Of a DNA stretch of 64,000 nucleotides, positions 50,617 through 60,275 are shown one piece after another. The stretch is taken from assembly GCA_002923375.1 (NCBI GenBank), contig BEIJ01000002.1, positions 186,001 to 250,000 of the forward strand, read 5' to 3'. The notes beneath the pieces are model-generated. The model made no database searches and had not been told where the DNA came from. It was given only the letters and a program-made list of their open reading frames with translations. The DNA comes from a bacterium HR33. GTDB lineage: Bacteria > Gemmatimonadota > Gemmatimonadetes > Gemmatimonadales > GWC2-71-9. Positions within the stretch are counted from its first letter, which is position 1. Every line of letters begins with the position of its first letter. Made by a program: the position numbers and the translations under genes.

Positions 50617-53034
50617 TCATCCCCTCAAGCGCAGGAACTCTTCCGGATCGAAGGCGTCCACCTGAATCACTTCTTCTCTGATGGCGTCCGCCGCCATTAC
50701 CGCTAGGGCCTCGAGATCGCTAATTATTCCCGCCGCCTGCGCCTGTTCCAAGATCATCTCCCCCGGCGCTCGGTCGAGTTTGCCTGCTCGAATCGCATCG
50801 CGGATCTTGGTTTCCACCTTGAGAGCTTCCACTGCGTGATCCAAAGCCGCTTCCAATCTTCCCAGCCCCGGCTCGTGGGGCCCGGGTATGTAAATATCCC
50901 CGGTGAGCGCGGCACGGGCTTCGCGATCTTCCAGCAGCTCCCTGGCTACTTGGCTTCCCAAAGCGTCCGACGGCGGGCGGTATCGCGCTCCCAAGGGGAA
51001 AATCAACCAGCGCAGCATCCAGGCGGCCGGCCGGTTGGGGAAGTTTTCGATCACACCTCGCAGCGCTTCTTGGACCTGGAATAGAGCATGGCGCGCGCTC
51101 CATTCTGCAAAGGGACGGTCCCTCTCGGGCATGCCGGAGTCGTGGAAGCGCTTCAAGGCGGCCGAGCCCAAGTACATCCAAGCGAGGGCGTCGGCCAGCC
51201 GGCCGCTCAGCTTTTCGCGGCGTTTGAGCTTGCCTCCCAAAACCGCCATGGCCACGTCCGATGTTAGGGCGAAGGCTGCGCTCATCCGAGTGAAGCGCTT
51301 CAAGTGGCGGCGTACCCGCCCCCTGCCGGCTCCCCCCGCCAGCCTGCCGTCGGTCAGCCCCAGCAACAGAGTGCGAACCGCGTTGGAAACGGTGAAACCG
51401 ACGTGCTTGAAGAAAGCCCGGTCGAAGCGAGCCGCGTCCCGCTCCGCGATCGCCCGGATCTCGTCCTGTACGTAGGGATGGCAGCGTACGGCACCTTGGC
51501 CGTAGATGATCATCGAGCGGGTCAGTATGTTGGCACCTTCCACGGTGATCCCGATGGGAACGGCTTGGTAAGCGTGGGCCAACATGTTTCGCGGCCCGCG
51601 GCAGATCGCCGCTCCCGCACGGATGTCCATCGCGTCGTTGATAACCCGGCGCATCGCTTCGGTGAGGTAGGCCTTCACTACCGCCGACAGCACTGCCGGT
51701 TTTTCCCCCGCATCCACCGCTCCTACGGTGAGGATTCGCGCGGCGTTCATCAGGTACGTAAGTCCTCCGATTCTGGCCAGGGGTTCTTCGATCCCTTCGA
51801 ACCGGCCGATCGGGGTATCGAACTGCTCTCTGACCGTGGCGTATGCTCCCACCACGCGGGCGGCCAGTTCGGCCGACGCGACGGAAAGTGAGGGCAGGGA
51901 GATACTCCTTCCCGCAGCCAAACTTTGCATCAGCATCTTCCAGCCCTGCCCCGCCATCGCCGGCCCGCCGATGATGAAATCCAGGGGTACAAAAACGTCC
52001 CGCCCGGAGTTGGGACCGTTCTGAAACGGTATCCCCATGGGATCGTGCCGCTTTCCGATCTCTATGCCGGGTAGATGAGAGGGGATCAGAGCACAGGTGA
52101 TGCCCAAGTCCTCTTTCTCTCCCAAAAGGTGATCGGGATCTTTGAGCCTGAAGGCGAGTCCGATTACGGTGGAAACGGGACCCAGCGTTATGTAGCGCTT
52201 CCTCCAGTTGAGGCGCATCCCCAAAACCTCGCGCCCCTGGTAGATACCTTGGCAGACGATCCCCGTGCTCTGGGTGGCTGCCGCGTCGGACCCGGCCTCC
52301 GGACCGGTGAGTGCGAAGCAAGGGATTTCTTCCCCGCTGGCCAAGCGGGGCAGGTAGTAGCGCTTCTGCTCCTCGGTCCCGTAGTGGAGCAGAAGCTCGG
52401 CCGGGCCGAGGGAGTTGGGTACCATTACGGTGACGGCGGCGGTCACGCTCCGGCTTGCCAGCTTGACGATCACCGCCGAGTGGGCCGCCGCCGAGAAGCC
52501 GAGACCCCCGTACTCTTCCGGTATGATCATTCCGAAAAACTTGTGGTGTTTGAGGAAGGTCCAGACTTCCGGCGGGAGATCCCCCCGCTGAACTACGTCC
52601 CACTCCTTGATCATGCGGCACAGTTCTTCTACCGGGCCTTCCAGGAACGCGCGCTCCCTTTCGGACAGCTTCCGGGGCTGGAAGGAGAGCAGGTACTCCC
52701 AGTCCGGTGCCCCAGAGAACAGTTCGCCGTCGAACCAAACCGTTCCGGCTTCCAGGGCCACCCGCTCGGTTTCGCTCATTCGGGGGAGCAGGGGTGCCAG
52801 CAGGCGCATCAACCAGGAACTAACGAGCGATCGGCGGACCGAAGAAATACCGAATATGCCGGCGGCCAGCCCGAACAAAACCGCGGCCGCCACCGAGGGG
52901 GTGGAAAACCGGCTTGCCGGTAGCCAAAGGCCGATGATTGCCGCGCAGGGCAAGACCCAAGCCCAGTAGGCCCTGCGGAGGTATGCTAGGGCGATACCCA
53001 GCACCAGCGATGCGGCGACCAACCAAAGGGTCAT
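50617..53034 (-). CDS. fadE: FadE-type acyl-CoA dehydrogenase
   Basis: An 805-residue enzyme, close to the length of E. coli FadE, for the first step of fatty-acid beta-oxidation. An N-terminal membrane pair (residues ~4-60) is followed by the flavin dehydrogenase domain with FFGMIIPEEYGGLGFSAAAH and FALTGPEAGSDAAATQSTG, and a C-terminal DUF1974-type domain. GGAGGA precedes the ATG at 53034. It is divergent from the glycosyltransferase gene. An acyl-CoA-synthetase-like gene lies at 58657-60162, but no complete beta-oxidation cluster is in the window. Confidence 0.92.
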   Translation of the reverse strand: MTLWLVAASLVLGIALAYLRRAYWAWVLPCAAIIGLWLPASRFSTPSVAAAVLFGLAAGIFGISSVRRSLVSSWLMRLLAPLLPRMSETERVALEAGTVWFDGELFSGAPDWEYLLSFQPRKLSERERAFLEGPVEELCRMIKEWDVVQRGDLPPEVWTFLKHHKFFGMIIPEEYGGLGFSAAAHSAVIVKLASRSVTAAVTVMVPNSLGPAELLLHYGTEEQKRYYLPRLASGEEIPCFALTGPEAGSDAAATQSTGIVCQGIYQGREVLGMRLNWRKRYITLGPVSTVIGLAFRLKDPDHLLGEKEDLGITCALIPSHLPGIEIGKRHDPMGIPFQNGPNSGRDVFVPLDFIIGGPAMAGQGWKMLMQSLAAGRSISLPSLSVASAELAARVVGAYATVREQFDTPIGRFEGIEEPLARIGGLTYLMNAARILTVGAVDAGEKPAVLSAVVKAYLTEAMRRVINDAMDIRAGAAICRGPRNMLAHAYQAVPIGITVEGANILTRSMIIYGQGAVRCHPYVQDEIRAIAERDAARFDRAFFKHVGFTVSNAVRTLLLGLTDGRLAGGAGRGRVRRHLKRFTRMSAAFALTSDVAMAVLGGKLKRREKLSGRLADALAWMYLGSAALKRFHDSGMPERDRPFAEWSARHALFQVQEALRGVIENFPNRPAAWMLRWLIFPLGARYRPPSDALGSQVARELLEDREARAALTGDIYIPGPHEPGLGRLEAALDHAVEALKVETKIRDAIRAGKLDRAPGEMILEQAQAAGIISDLEALAVMAADAIREEVIQVDAFDPEEFLRLRG

Positions 53035-53252
53035 GCGTTCCTCCGGAAAGTGGCGGTGAAATGGGACAGTGAGCCTGTGGAAAATGTACCTGCGGCAGGG
53101 GAAAGGCACCGGGGTGCGGGCCGGGGGTTGGATTCGTCGTTCTGGCGCCCCCTTGGGCCGCTTATCCCGCAGTCGGGTACTTGCTATATTTCAAATGTTG
53201 CGTGTACGGGCGCGGGGTTCCGATCGGGTGACTCCGCACGGAGGGTATGGCG

Positions 53253-54296
53253 ATGAGGATCGCGCAAGTATCTCCCTTGTACGAAAGCGTACCACCAAAG
53301 TATTACGGCGGCACCGAGCGTGTCGTGTCTTATCTTACCGAAGAGCTGGTCGCTCAGGGTCACGACGTCACTCTCTTCGCATCGGGCGATTCGGTCACCA
53401 AGGCCAAGCTGGTGGCACCGTGCAGGAGATCGTTGCGCTTGGACAAAAACTGTGTCGACCAGCTCTCCCATCACATGCTCATGCTGGAGATGGTGGCTCA
53501 GCGGGCCAGCGAGTTCGACATTATTCACTATCACGTGGACTATCTCCACTTCCCGCTGTCTCGGAGAATGTCCCGGCCGCACGTGACCACGCTTCACGGG
53601 CGTCTCGATATCCCGGATTTGGTGCCTCTCTACCGGGAGTTTCGGGATATGCCGGTAGTCTCCATATCCAACGCACAGCGGGAACCGCTCCCCTTTGCCA
53701 ACTGGCAGGGGACGGTCTATCACGGGCTGCCTTTGGACTTGTACAACTTCAGGCCGACACCAGGTCGCTATCTTGCTTTCCTGGGGCGCATCTCTCCGGA
53801 GAAGCGGGTGGATCGGGCGATTCAGATAGCCCTCCGGACGGGGCTCGATCTCAAGATTGCGGCCAAGGTGGATCGGGTTGACAAGGAATATTTCGAGAGC
53901 GTAATCAGGCCGCTTCTCAGAGAGCCGGGTATCGAGTACCTCGGCGAGATCGGGGAAGGGGAGAAGGACGAATTTTTGGGCAACGCCCTTGCGCTGTTGT
54001 TCCCCATCGATTGGCCCGAGCCTTTCGGCTTGGTCATGATCGAGGCTCTGGCCTGCGGCACGCCGGTGATCGCTTATCGTCGCGGATCGGTGCCGGAAGT
54101 GTTGGATCATGGAGTGACCGGTTTCATAGTGCACGGTTTGGAAGATGCGGTGCGGGCGGTGGAAGAGGTGCACAAGATCGACCGGGCTCGCTGCCGGGCC
54201 GTTTTCGAAGAGCGGTTTTCGGCGCGCCGCATGGCGCAGGATTATTTGGCGATCTACCAGAACATTCTGGCCGCTCCGGTACGCCGCGTCGCCTGA
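53253..54296 (+). CDS. glycosyltransferase family 4
   Basis: A 347-residue GT-B enzyme. The N-terminal PKYYGGTERVVSYLTEEL loop binds the acceptor, and IHYHVDYLHFP and HGRLDIPD follow. The C-terminal domain has FLGRISPEKRVD, the nucleotide-sugar loop, and the E-x7-E motif in EPFGLVMIEALACGTPV. Glycogen-, trehalose- and lipid-glucosyl transferases share these features, so the acceptor is not fixed. ATG at 53253 is preferred to 53247 because GGAGG (53240-53244) is then eight bases away. The next gene, a glycogen debranching-type enzyme, starts 12 bases after the stop. Confidence 0.88.
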   Translation: MRIAQVSPLYESVPPKYYGGTERVVSYLTEELVAQGHDVTLFASGDSVTKAKLVAPCRRSLRLDKNCVDQLSHHMLMLEMVAQRASEFDIIHYHVDYLHFPLSRRMSRPHVTTLHGRLDIPDLVPLYREFRDMPVVSISNAQREPLPFANWQGTVYHGLPLDLYNFRPTPGRYLAFLGRISPEKRVDRAIQIALRTGLDLKIAAKVDRVDKEYFESVIRPLLREPGIEYLGEIGEGEKDEFLGNALALLFPIDWPEPFGLVMIEALACGTPVIAYRRGSVPEVLDHGVTGFIVHGLEDAVRAVEEVHKIDRARCRAVFEERFSARRMAQDYLAIYQNILAAPVRRVA

Positions 54297-54308
54297 GCCG
54301 CTGAGCCG

Positions 54309-56474
54309 GTGGACGAGGTCATCAAGGTAGCGGACCAATTTTACATCCTCGCCGGTTCCGACCGGGTGGACGACCGCACCCGGGTGCTCAAAGAGGGCGA
54401 GACGTTCGCGATCTTCGATCGCCGGGGGGATATCCACGCCCTGGGCATCGCGGAGTACGGTTTGTACCACGAGGGTACTCGGTTCCTGTCGCAGATGGAG
54501 TTCAGGGTGGATGGGTTGCGGCCGCTGCTGCTCAGTTCCACGGTCAACGACGAAGCCGGGTTTTTGGCCGTCGATCTGACCAATCCCGATCTCACGACCG
54601 ACGGGGAGGTGGTGGTGCCGAGGGGGACGCTTCACTTCTTCCGGGCCACTTTCCTGTTGGACGGGTCTTGTTACGAAAGATTGCGTGTAACCAATCACGG
54701 CAGGAGCAGGGTCCGGATAGCGCTCTCCTACGGATTTGCATCGGACTTCGCCGACATCTTCGAGGTGCGCGGAATCAGGCGGGCGCGCAGGGGCCAGCTC
54801 TGTCCTCCGGCCCCGGGGGAGGGCGCGCTGGTGCTGTGCTACCGCGGGCTCGACGGGGTGGAGCGGCGAGCCGAGGTCGTTGCGGGGCCGCAGCGCTGGA
54901 GCGCAGCCGACGGCGAACTCTCTGTGATTTGCGAGATCGATCCTCAGCAAACGGAAACTTTCTTCGTCACGGTGCGCTGTTCGGCAGGCGATCAACGGCG
55001 GTCCGGGGAAAGCTTCGAACAAGCCCACAGGTCGCTGCTAGCCCGCCGCTTTCGGATCCGCGCCGCTCGCGCAGGGATCGAAACTTCCAACGAGCAGTTC
55101 AACGACTGGCTCAATCGCTGCGGCTCGGATCTGGATATGATGGTGACGGAGACGCCGGAGGGGCTTTACCCCTATGCGGGCGTCCCGTGGTTCAGCACCG
55201 CATTCGGGCGAGACGGGATAATAACGGCGCTGGAAACTCTGTGGGTAGCGCCGGAGCTGGCTCGGGGCGTTCTGGCTTACCTGGCGCGCCGCCAGGCGAC
55301 CGAAGAGGATCCCGAGAGGGACGCGGAACCCGGCAAGATCATGCACGAGACCAGACTCGGCGAGATGGCCGCGCTGGGCGAGATTCCTTTCGGACTCTAT
55401 TACGGCGCCGCCGACACCACGCCACTGTTTGTAGCTCTCGCCGGCGCCTACTACGAGACCACCGGCGATCGCGATTTCCTCGAACAGATATGGCCCAACG
55501 TGCAGCGGGCTCTGGAGTGGATGGAGCGTTACGGGGACCGGGACGGAGACGGATTCGTGGAGTACTACCGCCGTTCTCCCACCGGCCTGGTGAACCAGGG
55601 ATGGAAGGACTCTGCCGACTCGGTCTTTCACTCCGACGGGACCTTGGCGCAGGGCCCGATCGCGATGTGCGAGATTCAAGGTTATGTCTGCGCCGCCTGG
55701 CGGGCTGCGGCCGCGGTTGCGGCCGTTTTGGGAGATCCGGCCCGCAGCCGCGAGTTCGAGGAAAAAGCCAAGCGCTTGGAGGAGAAAATCGAAAGGGATT
55801 TCTGGCTGGAGGACCTGGGCACCTATGCGCTGGCTCTCGACGGGGAGAAGCGGCCGTGCCGGGTGCGTACCTCCAACGCGGGGCATCTGTTGTGGGCGAG
55901 GGTGGCGGCGGAGCAGAGGGCTCGCAGGACCGCCGAGACTTTGATGGATTCCAACGGTTTCTCGGGCTGGGGCGTAAGAACGGTTGCCATGGGCGAAGTG
56001 CGTTACAATCCCATGTCGTATCACAACGGTTCGGTCTGGCCTCACGACAATGCCTTGATAGCGGCCGGGTTTGCGGCCTACGGGCTGAAAGACCATGCGG
56101 AGCGGATCCTGACGGGGATGTTCGACGCTTCTCTCTTCATGGAGTTTCACCGGCTGCCCGAGCTATTTTGCGGGTTTCCGCGCCGCGGCGGTGAGGGACC
56201 CACCCAGTACCCTCTGGCCTGCGCCCCTCAGAGCTGGGCGGCGGGTGCGGCCTTCTTGCTGCTTCAGAGTTGTTTGGGCATAACGGTGCGCGGCTCGGAG
56301 CGGGAGGTGAGAGTGGTGCACCCGCGGCTTCCGCCTTCCTTGCAGGAGATCAGGATAACCGGTTTGAGGGTAGGGGACGCCGTGGCGGATCTTTATTGCC
56401 AGCGCCGGGGAGACGATGTGAACATCAGTCTCACTCGGAAAGAGGGAGACTTTGACCTGGTAATTGTGAAGTGA
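54309..56474 (+). CDS. amylo-alpha-1,6-glucosidase/glycogen debranching-type enzyme
   Basis: A 721-residue cytoplasmic protein. The N-terminal ~300 residues are the GDE-N beta-sandwich (FDRRGDIHALGIAEYGLYHEG). The C-terminal (alpha/alpha)6 domain shows YPYAGVPWFSTAFGRDGI, GWKDSADSVFHSDG, NAGHLLW and NPMSYHNGSVWPHDNALI, typical of bacterial amylo-alpha-1,6-glucosidases. It may cleave alpha-1,6 branches in glycogen or related glucans. The GTG start, tight spacing and neighbouring glycosyltransferase suggest one operon for synthesis and trimming of an alpha-glucan or compatible solute. Confidence 0.88.
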   Translation: MDEVIKVADQFYILAGSDRVDDRTRVLKEGETFAIFDRRGDIHALGIAEYGLYHEGTRFLSQMEFRVDGLRPLLLSSTVNDEAGFLAVDLTNPDLTTDGEVVVPRGTLHFFRATFLLDGSCYERLRVTNHGRSRVRIALSYGFASDFADIFEVRGIRRARRGQLCPPAPGEGALVLCYRGLDGVERRAEVVAGPQRWSAADGELSVICEIDPQQTETFFVTVRCSAGDQRRSGESFEQAHRSLLARRFRIRAARAGIETSNEQFNDWLNRCGSDLDMMVTETPEGLYPYAGVPWFSTAFGRDGIITALETLWVAPELARGVLAYLARRQATEEDPERDAEPGKIMHETRLGEMAALGEIPFGLYYGAADTTPLFVALAGAYYETTGDRDFLEQIWPNVQRALEWMERYGDRDGDGFVEYYRRSPTGLVNQGWKDSADSVFHSDGTLAQGPIAMCEIQGYVCAAWRAAAAVAAVLGDPARSREFEEKAKRLEEKIERDFWLEDLGTYALALDGEKRPCRVRTSNAGHLLWARVAAEQRARRTAETLMDSNGFSGWGVRTVAMGEVRYNPMSYHNGSVWPHDNALIAAGFAAYGLKDHAERILTGMFDASLFMEFHRLPELFCGFPRRGGEGPTQYPLACAPQSWAAGAAFLLLQSCLGITVRGSEREVRVVHPRLPPSLQEIRITGLRVGDAVADLYCQRRGDDVNISLTRKEGDFDLVIVK

Positions 56475-56528
56475 GGGGCAGGGTTGCTTGCCGCGACAGG
56501 TGCCCGGTACTATTCGGCTCGTGTGTTC

Positions 56529-56534
56529 GGGAGG
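56529..56534 (+). promoter_or_regulatory. ribosome binding site deciding the TonB receptor start
   Basis: GGGAGG five bases before the TTG at 56540. It supports that start over the GTG at 56471, which overlaps the previous stop and has no such motif. Confidence 0.75.
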
Positions 56535-56539
56535 CGCGC

Positions 56540-58627
56540 TTGAATCCTTTGGCTCTTAGGGGGCGAGAATCCGGCGCCTGGCTGATACGAGGCTGGGTTG
56601 CAGCACTGTCGCCGTTTCTGGCAGCTGCGCCGTCCGACTTGATGGCCCAAGCGGACACTGCCGCCGCCAGGCGGGACAGCTTGCGGGTCCACGAACTGAG
56701 CGAAGTGGTGGTGCGGGGGGTACATGCTACACCGGCGCCGTTACCCTACACAGCCGTGGTGGTGGAGCCGCGCTCGATTCGCCAACTGGATGCTATCTCC
56801 GTAGCCGAGGTCACCCGGGTGGTACCCGCTACCCACATTCAAACCAATTCCCGGGGAGAGACGTTGGTTTATTTAAGGAATGCCGGGGAGCGTCAGGTGG
56901 CGGCCTTTCTGGACGGCGCTTTGCTCAACGTTCCTTGGGACAATCGAGTCGATCTCTCCCTGGTACCGGCGCCGATGATCGCGGGCGTCCAAGTGGTTCA
57001 GGGAGTTCCTCCGGTGGAGTACGGAGCCAATGTACTGGGAGGCGCGGTAAACCTTACTTCTCCTACCTGGACCGATCTTGCTAGGCGCGGCGAACTGTCG
57101 GCCCAGCTAGGCACCGAGGGTCAGATTCAAGGAACTGTCGCGTACCGGGGGAGCAGCGGCGGTCTGCTCTACGCTCTTGCGGCCAGCCATGCTTCCCGGG
57201 ATGGGCTTCCGCTGCCGCGGGATGCGAACCTGCTCTTCAACCAGCCGGATCCGGATCTTCGGACCAACACCGATTCCAGGATTACCAGTGGTTCGGTCCG
57301 CCTGGCATATCTCTTCTCCGGCGGTACGGAAGTGGGCTTGTCGTTGTTGCACGTGGACGCCGAGAAAGGGGTGGCTCCCGAGGGGCACAAAGATCCCTCG
57401 GTCTCGCGCGTGCGGTTCTGGCGGTACCCGGACTGGAGGAACACCATGGGGATCCTGAGCGCCCGGGGCATGCTCGGGAACGCCACCTTGTGGAAAGGCG
57501 CCGCGTGGGTCAATCGGTTCGAACAGAACATCGACTCCTACACCTCGGCCAGCTACGATTCCCTGGAGAGCCGTGAAGAAGACGATGATTTGACGATCGG
57601 CGGGCGCGTGGTGGCCCAGCGGGATTTCGGCGCCAGCGCGCTGAAGCTTGCCGTCAACGCGCTCACCTCCACCCACAAGCAGCGCGATTTGGAGCTGGAG
57701 CCCGACGGGAGTCCGCTCGCCGGGCGGGAATTTCCCAGGCTGACGTACCGGCAAATCGTACTGAGCGGCGGTCTGGAGTACGAAATTGATCCGGTGGACA
57801 ATCTGGACATAACGATCGGAGCGAGCATAGATGCCATGTTGGCTCCCGAGACCGGCGACAAGCCGCCGATCGATCCCTTCGTGGATTACAGTGTAACCGC
57901 CGGTTTCGGGTACCGCATCTCGGGGGGATGGCACCTGCGCGCCGGTGCGGGAAGGAAAACCAGATTCCCTACCATGCGGGAACTCTTTGGCGAGGCATTG
58001 AACCGGTTTTTGATCAATCCGGATCTGCAGCCGGAATCTTCCGTGCTGGTCGAACTGGGTGTGGGACTCAGAACTAGCCCGCTGCGGCTCGAAGCGGTTC
58101 CCTTCGCATCCTTCACCTCGAACACCATCGATCAGCGATCCGTTCTGGTGTCCGGGGAAACCCGGCCGCGACGCCAGCGAATCAACTTGAAGGGAAGTCG
58201 GGTGCTGGGCGTTCAGCTGAGTGCAGAGGCGGCGATCAACGGCCATATTTCCGCGGCCGGGCACCTGACGTTGAGCCATGTACGGCGACTCCAGGATCAG
58301 CCCACGGACCCTGTTCGTCTTTCCGAAAAACCCGAAGCTTTGGGGAGGCTCGGAGTCAGTTACCTGCCGGCCACCGGCCCTACCCTCGAGCTGGAGGCGG
58401 TGTACACCGGGAGGGCGTACTCGTTGGACGACAACAACGAGTTCGTTCCGCTGCCGACGTCTCTGGTCTTCAACGCTCGAGCCGGCTACCGATTCTCTCT
58501 TCCGGGAGAGCGTTCCTTGGAACTGTTCGCTCGAATGGACAACGTCACCGACGAGCTGGTGGTACCTCAGCTGGGCCTTCCGGGTCCCGGACGCAGCGCC
58601 CAGGGCGGGATCAAGCTAGCGCTCTAA
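56540..58627 (+). CDS. TonB-dependent outer-membrane receptor
   Basis: A 695-residue protein with a signal peptide (DLMA-QAD). A TonB-box-like ELSEVVVRG near residue 50 is followed by the plug domain (SVAEVTRVVPATHIQ, GERQVAAFLDGALLNVPWD, VQGVPPVEYGANVLGGAVN) and a ~500-residue barrel ending in GGIKLAL. The family imports siderophores, vitamin B12, metals or oligosaccharides using TonB energy. No TonB/ExbB genes or substrate-specific partners lie nearby, so the substrate is unknown. TTG at 56540 is chosen for its Shine-Dalgarno site. Confidence 0.92.
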   Translation: MNPLALRGRESGAWLIRGWVAALSPFLAAAPSDLMAQADTAAARRDSLRVHELSEVVVRGVHATPAPLPYTAVVVEPRSIRQLDAISVAEVTRVVPATHIQTNSRGETLVYLRNAGERQVAAFLDGALLNVPWDNRVDLSLVPAPMIAGVQVVQGVPPVEYGANVLGGAVNLTSPTWTDLARRGELSAQLGTEGQIQGTVAYRGSSGGLLYALAASHASRDGLPLPRDANLLFNQPDPDLRTNTDSRITSGSVRLAYLFSGGTEVGLSLLHVDAEKGVAPEGHKDPSVSRVRFWRYPDWRNTMGILSARGMLGNATLWKGAAWVNRFEQNIDSYTSASYDSLESREEDDDLTIGGRVVAQRDFGASALKLAVNALTSTHKQRDLELEPDGSPLAGREFPRLTYRQIVLSGGLEYEIDPVDNLDITIGASIDAMLAPETGDKPPIDPFVDYSVTAGFGYRISGGWHLRAGAGRKTRFPTMRELFGEALNRFLINPDLQPESSVLVELGVGLRTSPLRLEAVPFASFTSNTIDQRSVLVSGETRPRRQRINLKGSRVLGVQLSAEAAINGHISAAGHLTLSHVRRLQDQPTDPVRLSEKPEALGRLGVSYLPATGPTLELEAVYTGRAYSLDDNNEFVPLPTSLVFNARAGYRFSLPGERSLELFARMDNVTDELVVPQLGLPGPGRSAQGGIKLAL

Positions 58628-58656
58628 TCGCGCTCCACAGCCGCCGCCCGGCAGAC

Positions 58657-60162
58657 TTAGAATCTCACCCCCAGACGTTCGGCCATACCGATTCTCTGAA
58701 GCTTGCCGGTAGGGCCACGCGGAATCTCGGGTACGATCACGATCTTCTTCGGTACCTTGAAGTCCGCCAAATGTCTGGCTGCGAATGCCCTGAGGTCTCG
58801 CTCCGTGGCTTGGGCGCCGTCGGCTAGTACCACGCACGCAGCTACCTCCTCGCCCAACTTGGGGTGGGGAGCGCCGAAGGCCACCGTCTGCTTGACCGCC
58901 GGATGCTGCATGAGGACCGCTTCCACTTCCAGGGGGCTTACCTTCTCCCCCCCTCGATTGATGATTTCCTTCAACCTGCCGGTGAGGAACAGATATCCGT
59001 CCTCGTCGAAGTACCCCTGGTCTCCGGTACGGAACCAGCCGGCGGTAAAGGCCCGCTCGTTGGCCTCGGGATTATCGAGATACCCTGCCGTGACGGTTTT
59101 GCCTCTGATCACCACCTCTCCCAGGTGACCGGGCGGCAAAAGGCGCCCCGAGCCATCCATAATTGCGATCTCGACCGCCGTGGGCTTTCCCACCGATCCC
59201 GGCTTGCGCCGCGCGGGGGGCAGGGGGTTGCTGGCCATTTCGTGCGAGGCCTCCGTCATACCGTACGCCTCGATCACCGGCACTCCGAAGGTACGTTCCA
59301 GCTGCTCGAGCACTACCGGAGCAAGAGAAGCCGAAGAGGATCGAATGAACCGAAGCCCGAGGCGGGCTGTGCGTTCCGGTTGCCGGCTCGCCCTCTCCAG
59401 GACCAGCTGGTGCATGGTCGGAACCGCGGTGTACCAAGTGGGGCGGAATTCCTCGAGCCAGTCCAGAAACTTGAACGCGTCGAAACCCGGCGGTATGACC
59501 GCGCTGCCTCCGGAGGCTAAAGGGGCCAGAAGCCCCGCCACCAAGCCGTGGATGTGGAACAGAGGCATCGGATTGAGGCAGCGGTCGGAAGGCGCGAGGC
59601 CGAGGTGCTTGGCGATGCTCAGCGCCGAGGTTGTCAAGTTCTCCTGGGTCAGGGGGACGATCTTGGGCCGGGAAGTGGTTCCCGAGGTGTGGAGCACCAG
59701 TGCGGTGTCGGCGGCCCGGGGCTTTTCCGGTTCCGCGGGGGCGATCTTCTCTCCCGCGGGGCGACACAAGGTAACTCCACCTGCGTCCCGCTCCACAAAG
59801 AGCAACGCCGTATCTGCGGGAGCAGCCTTTGTCGCTGCCGGAGCGTCGTCTCGCAGGGTGATCAGGACTTTGGCTCGAAGGTCGGTCAAGTAAAATCGGA
59901 ACTCGTCTTCCCGGTACTTGGGGTTGAGCGGCGCCGCGGTTGCATAGCACGCGCTGGCGAGGAAAAGTTGGGCCAGTTCCGGGCCATTGGGCAGGACCAG
60001 GGCTACGCGGTCCCCTTTGCGCACGCCGATGCCGGCTAGCTGGGAGCTGAGGCGATCCACAGCGGATCCCAATGCGGCGTAGGTAACCGGCTCGAATCCG
60101 GGGCCTAGTAGCGCCTGGTTGTCTGGCCGGCCGGAAGTGATAAGTTCGCGGATGGTTTTCAC
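58657..60162 (-). CDS. AMP-forming acyl-CoA synthetase of the oxalate-CoA-ligase type
   Basis: A 501-residue cytoplasmic enzyme of the ANL superfamily. Motifs are the P-loop-like LHTSGTTSRPK, the A5 block AYGMTEAS, GWFRTGDQGYFDEDGYLFLTG (A7), and a C-terminal PTGKLQRI with the catalytic lysine. From memory, the blocks PLFHIHGLVAGLLAPL, SSSASLAPVVLEQLE and MTEASHEMASNPLPP closely resemble the eukaryotic and fungal oxalate-CoA ligases (AAE3/Pcs60); the substrate is therefore a guess. It is divergent from the panE-like gene and not beside oxalate-decarboxylase genes. Confidence 0.82.
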   Translation of the reverse strand: MKTIRELITSGRPDNQALLGPGFEPVTYAALGSAVDRLSSQLAGIGVRKGDRVALVLPNGPELAQLFLASACYATAAPLNPKYREDEFRFYLTDLRAKVLITLRDDAPAATKAAPADTALLFVERDAGGVTLCRPAGEKIAPAEPEKPRAADTALVLHTSGTTSRPKIVPLTQENLTTSALSIAKHLGLAPSDRCLNPMPLFHIHGLVAGLLAPLASGGSAVIPPGFDAFKFLDWLEEFRPTWYTAVPTMHQLVLERASRQPERTARLGLRFIRSSSASLAPVVLEQLERTFGVPVIEAYGMTEASHEMASNPLPPARRKPGSVGKPTAVEIAIMDGSGRLLPPGHLGEVVIRGKTVTAGYLDNPEANERAFTAGWFRTGDQGYFDEDGYLFLTGRLKEIINRGGEKVSPLEVEAVLMQHPAVKQTVAFGAPHPKLGEEVAACVVLADGAQATERDLRAFAARHLADFKVPKKIVIVPEIPRGPTGKLQRIGMAERLGVRF

Positions 60163-60275
60163 TGTTCGCCGGTTAGTAGCGTGGGGAAAACTACGCGGCT
60201 CGGCCCTCCTCTGCCACGGTTGCAGTATCTTGTGGCTGGTCGCGGAAAGGGATTTAGCGGGAAGGACTTTACACG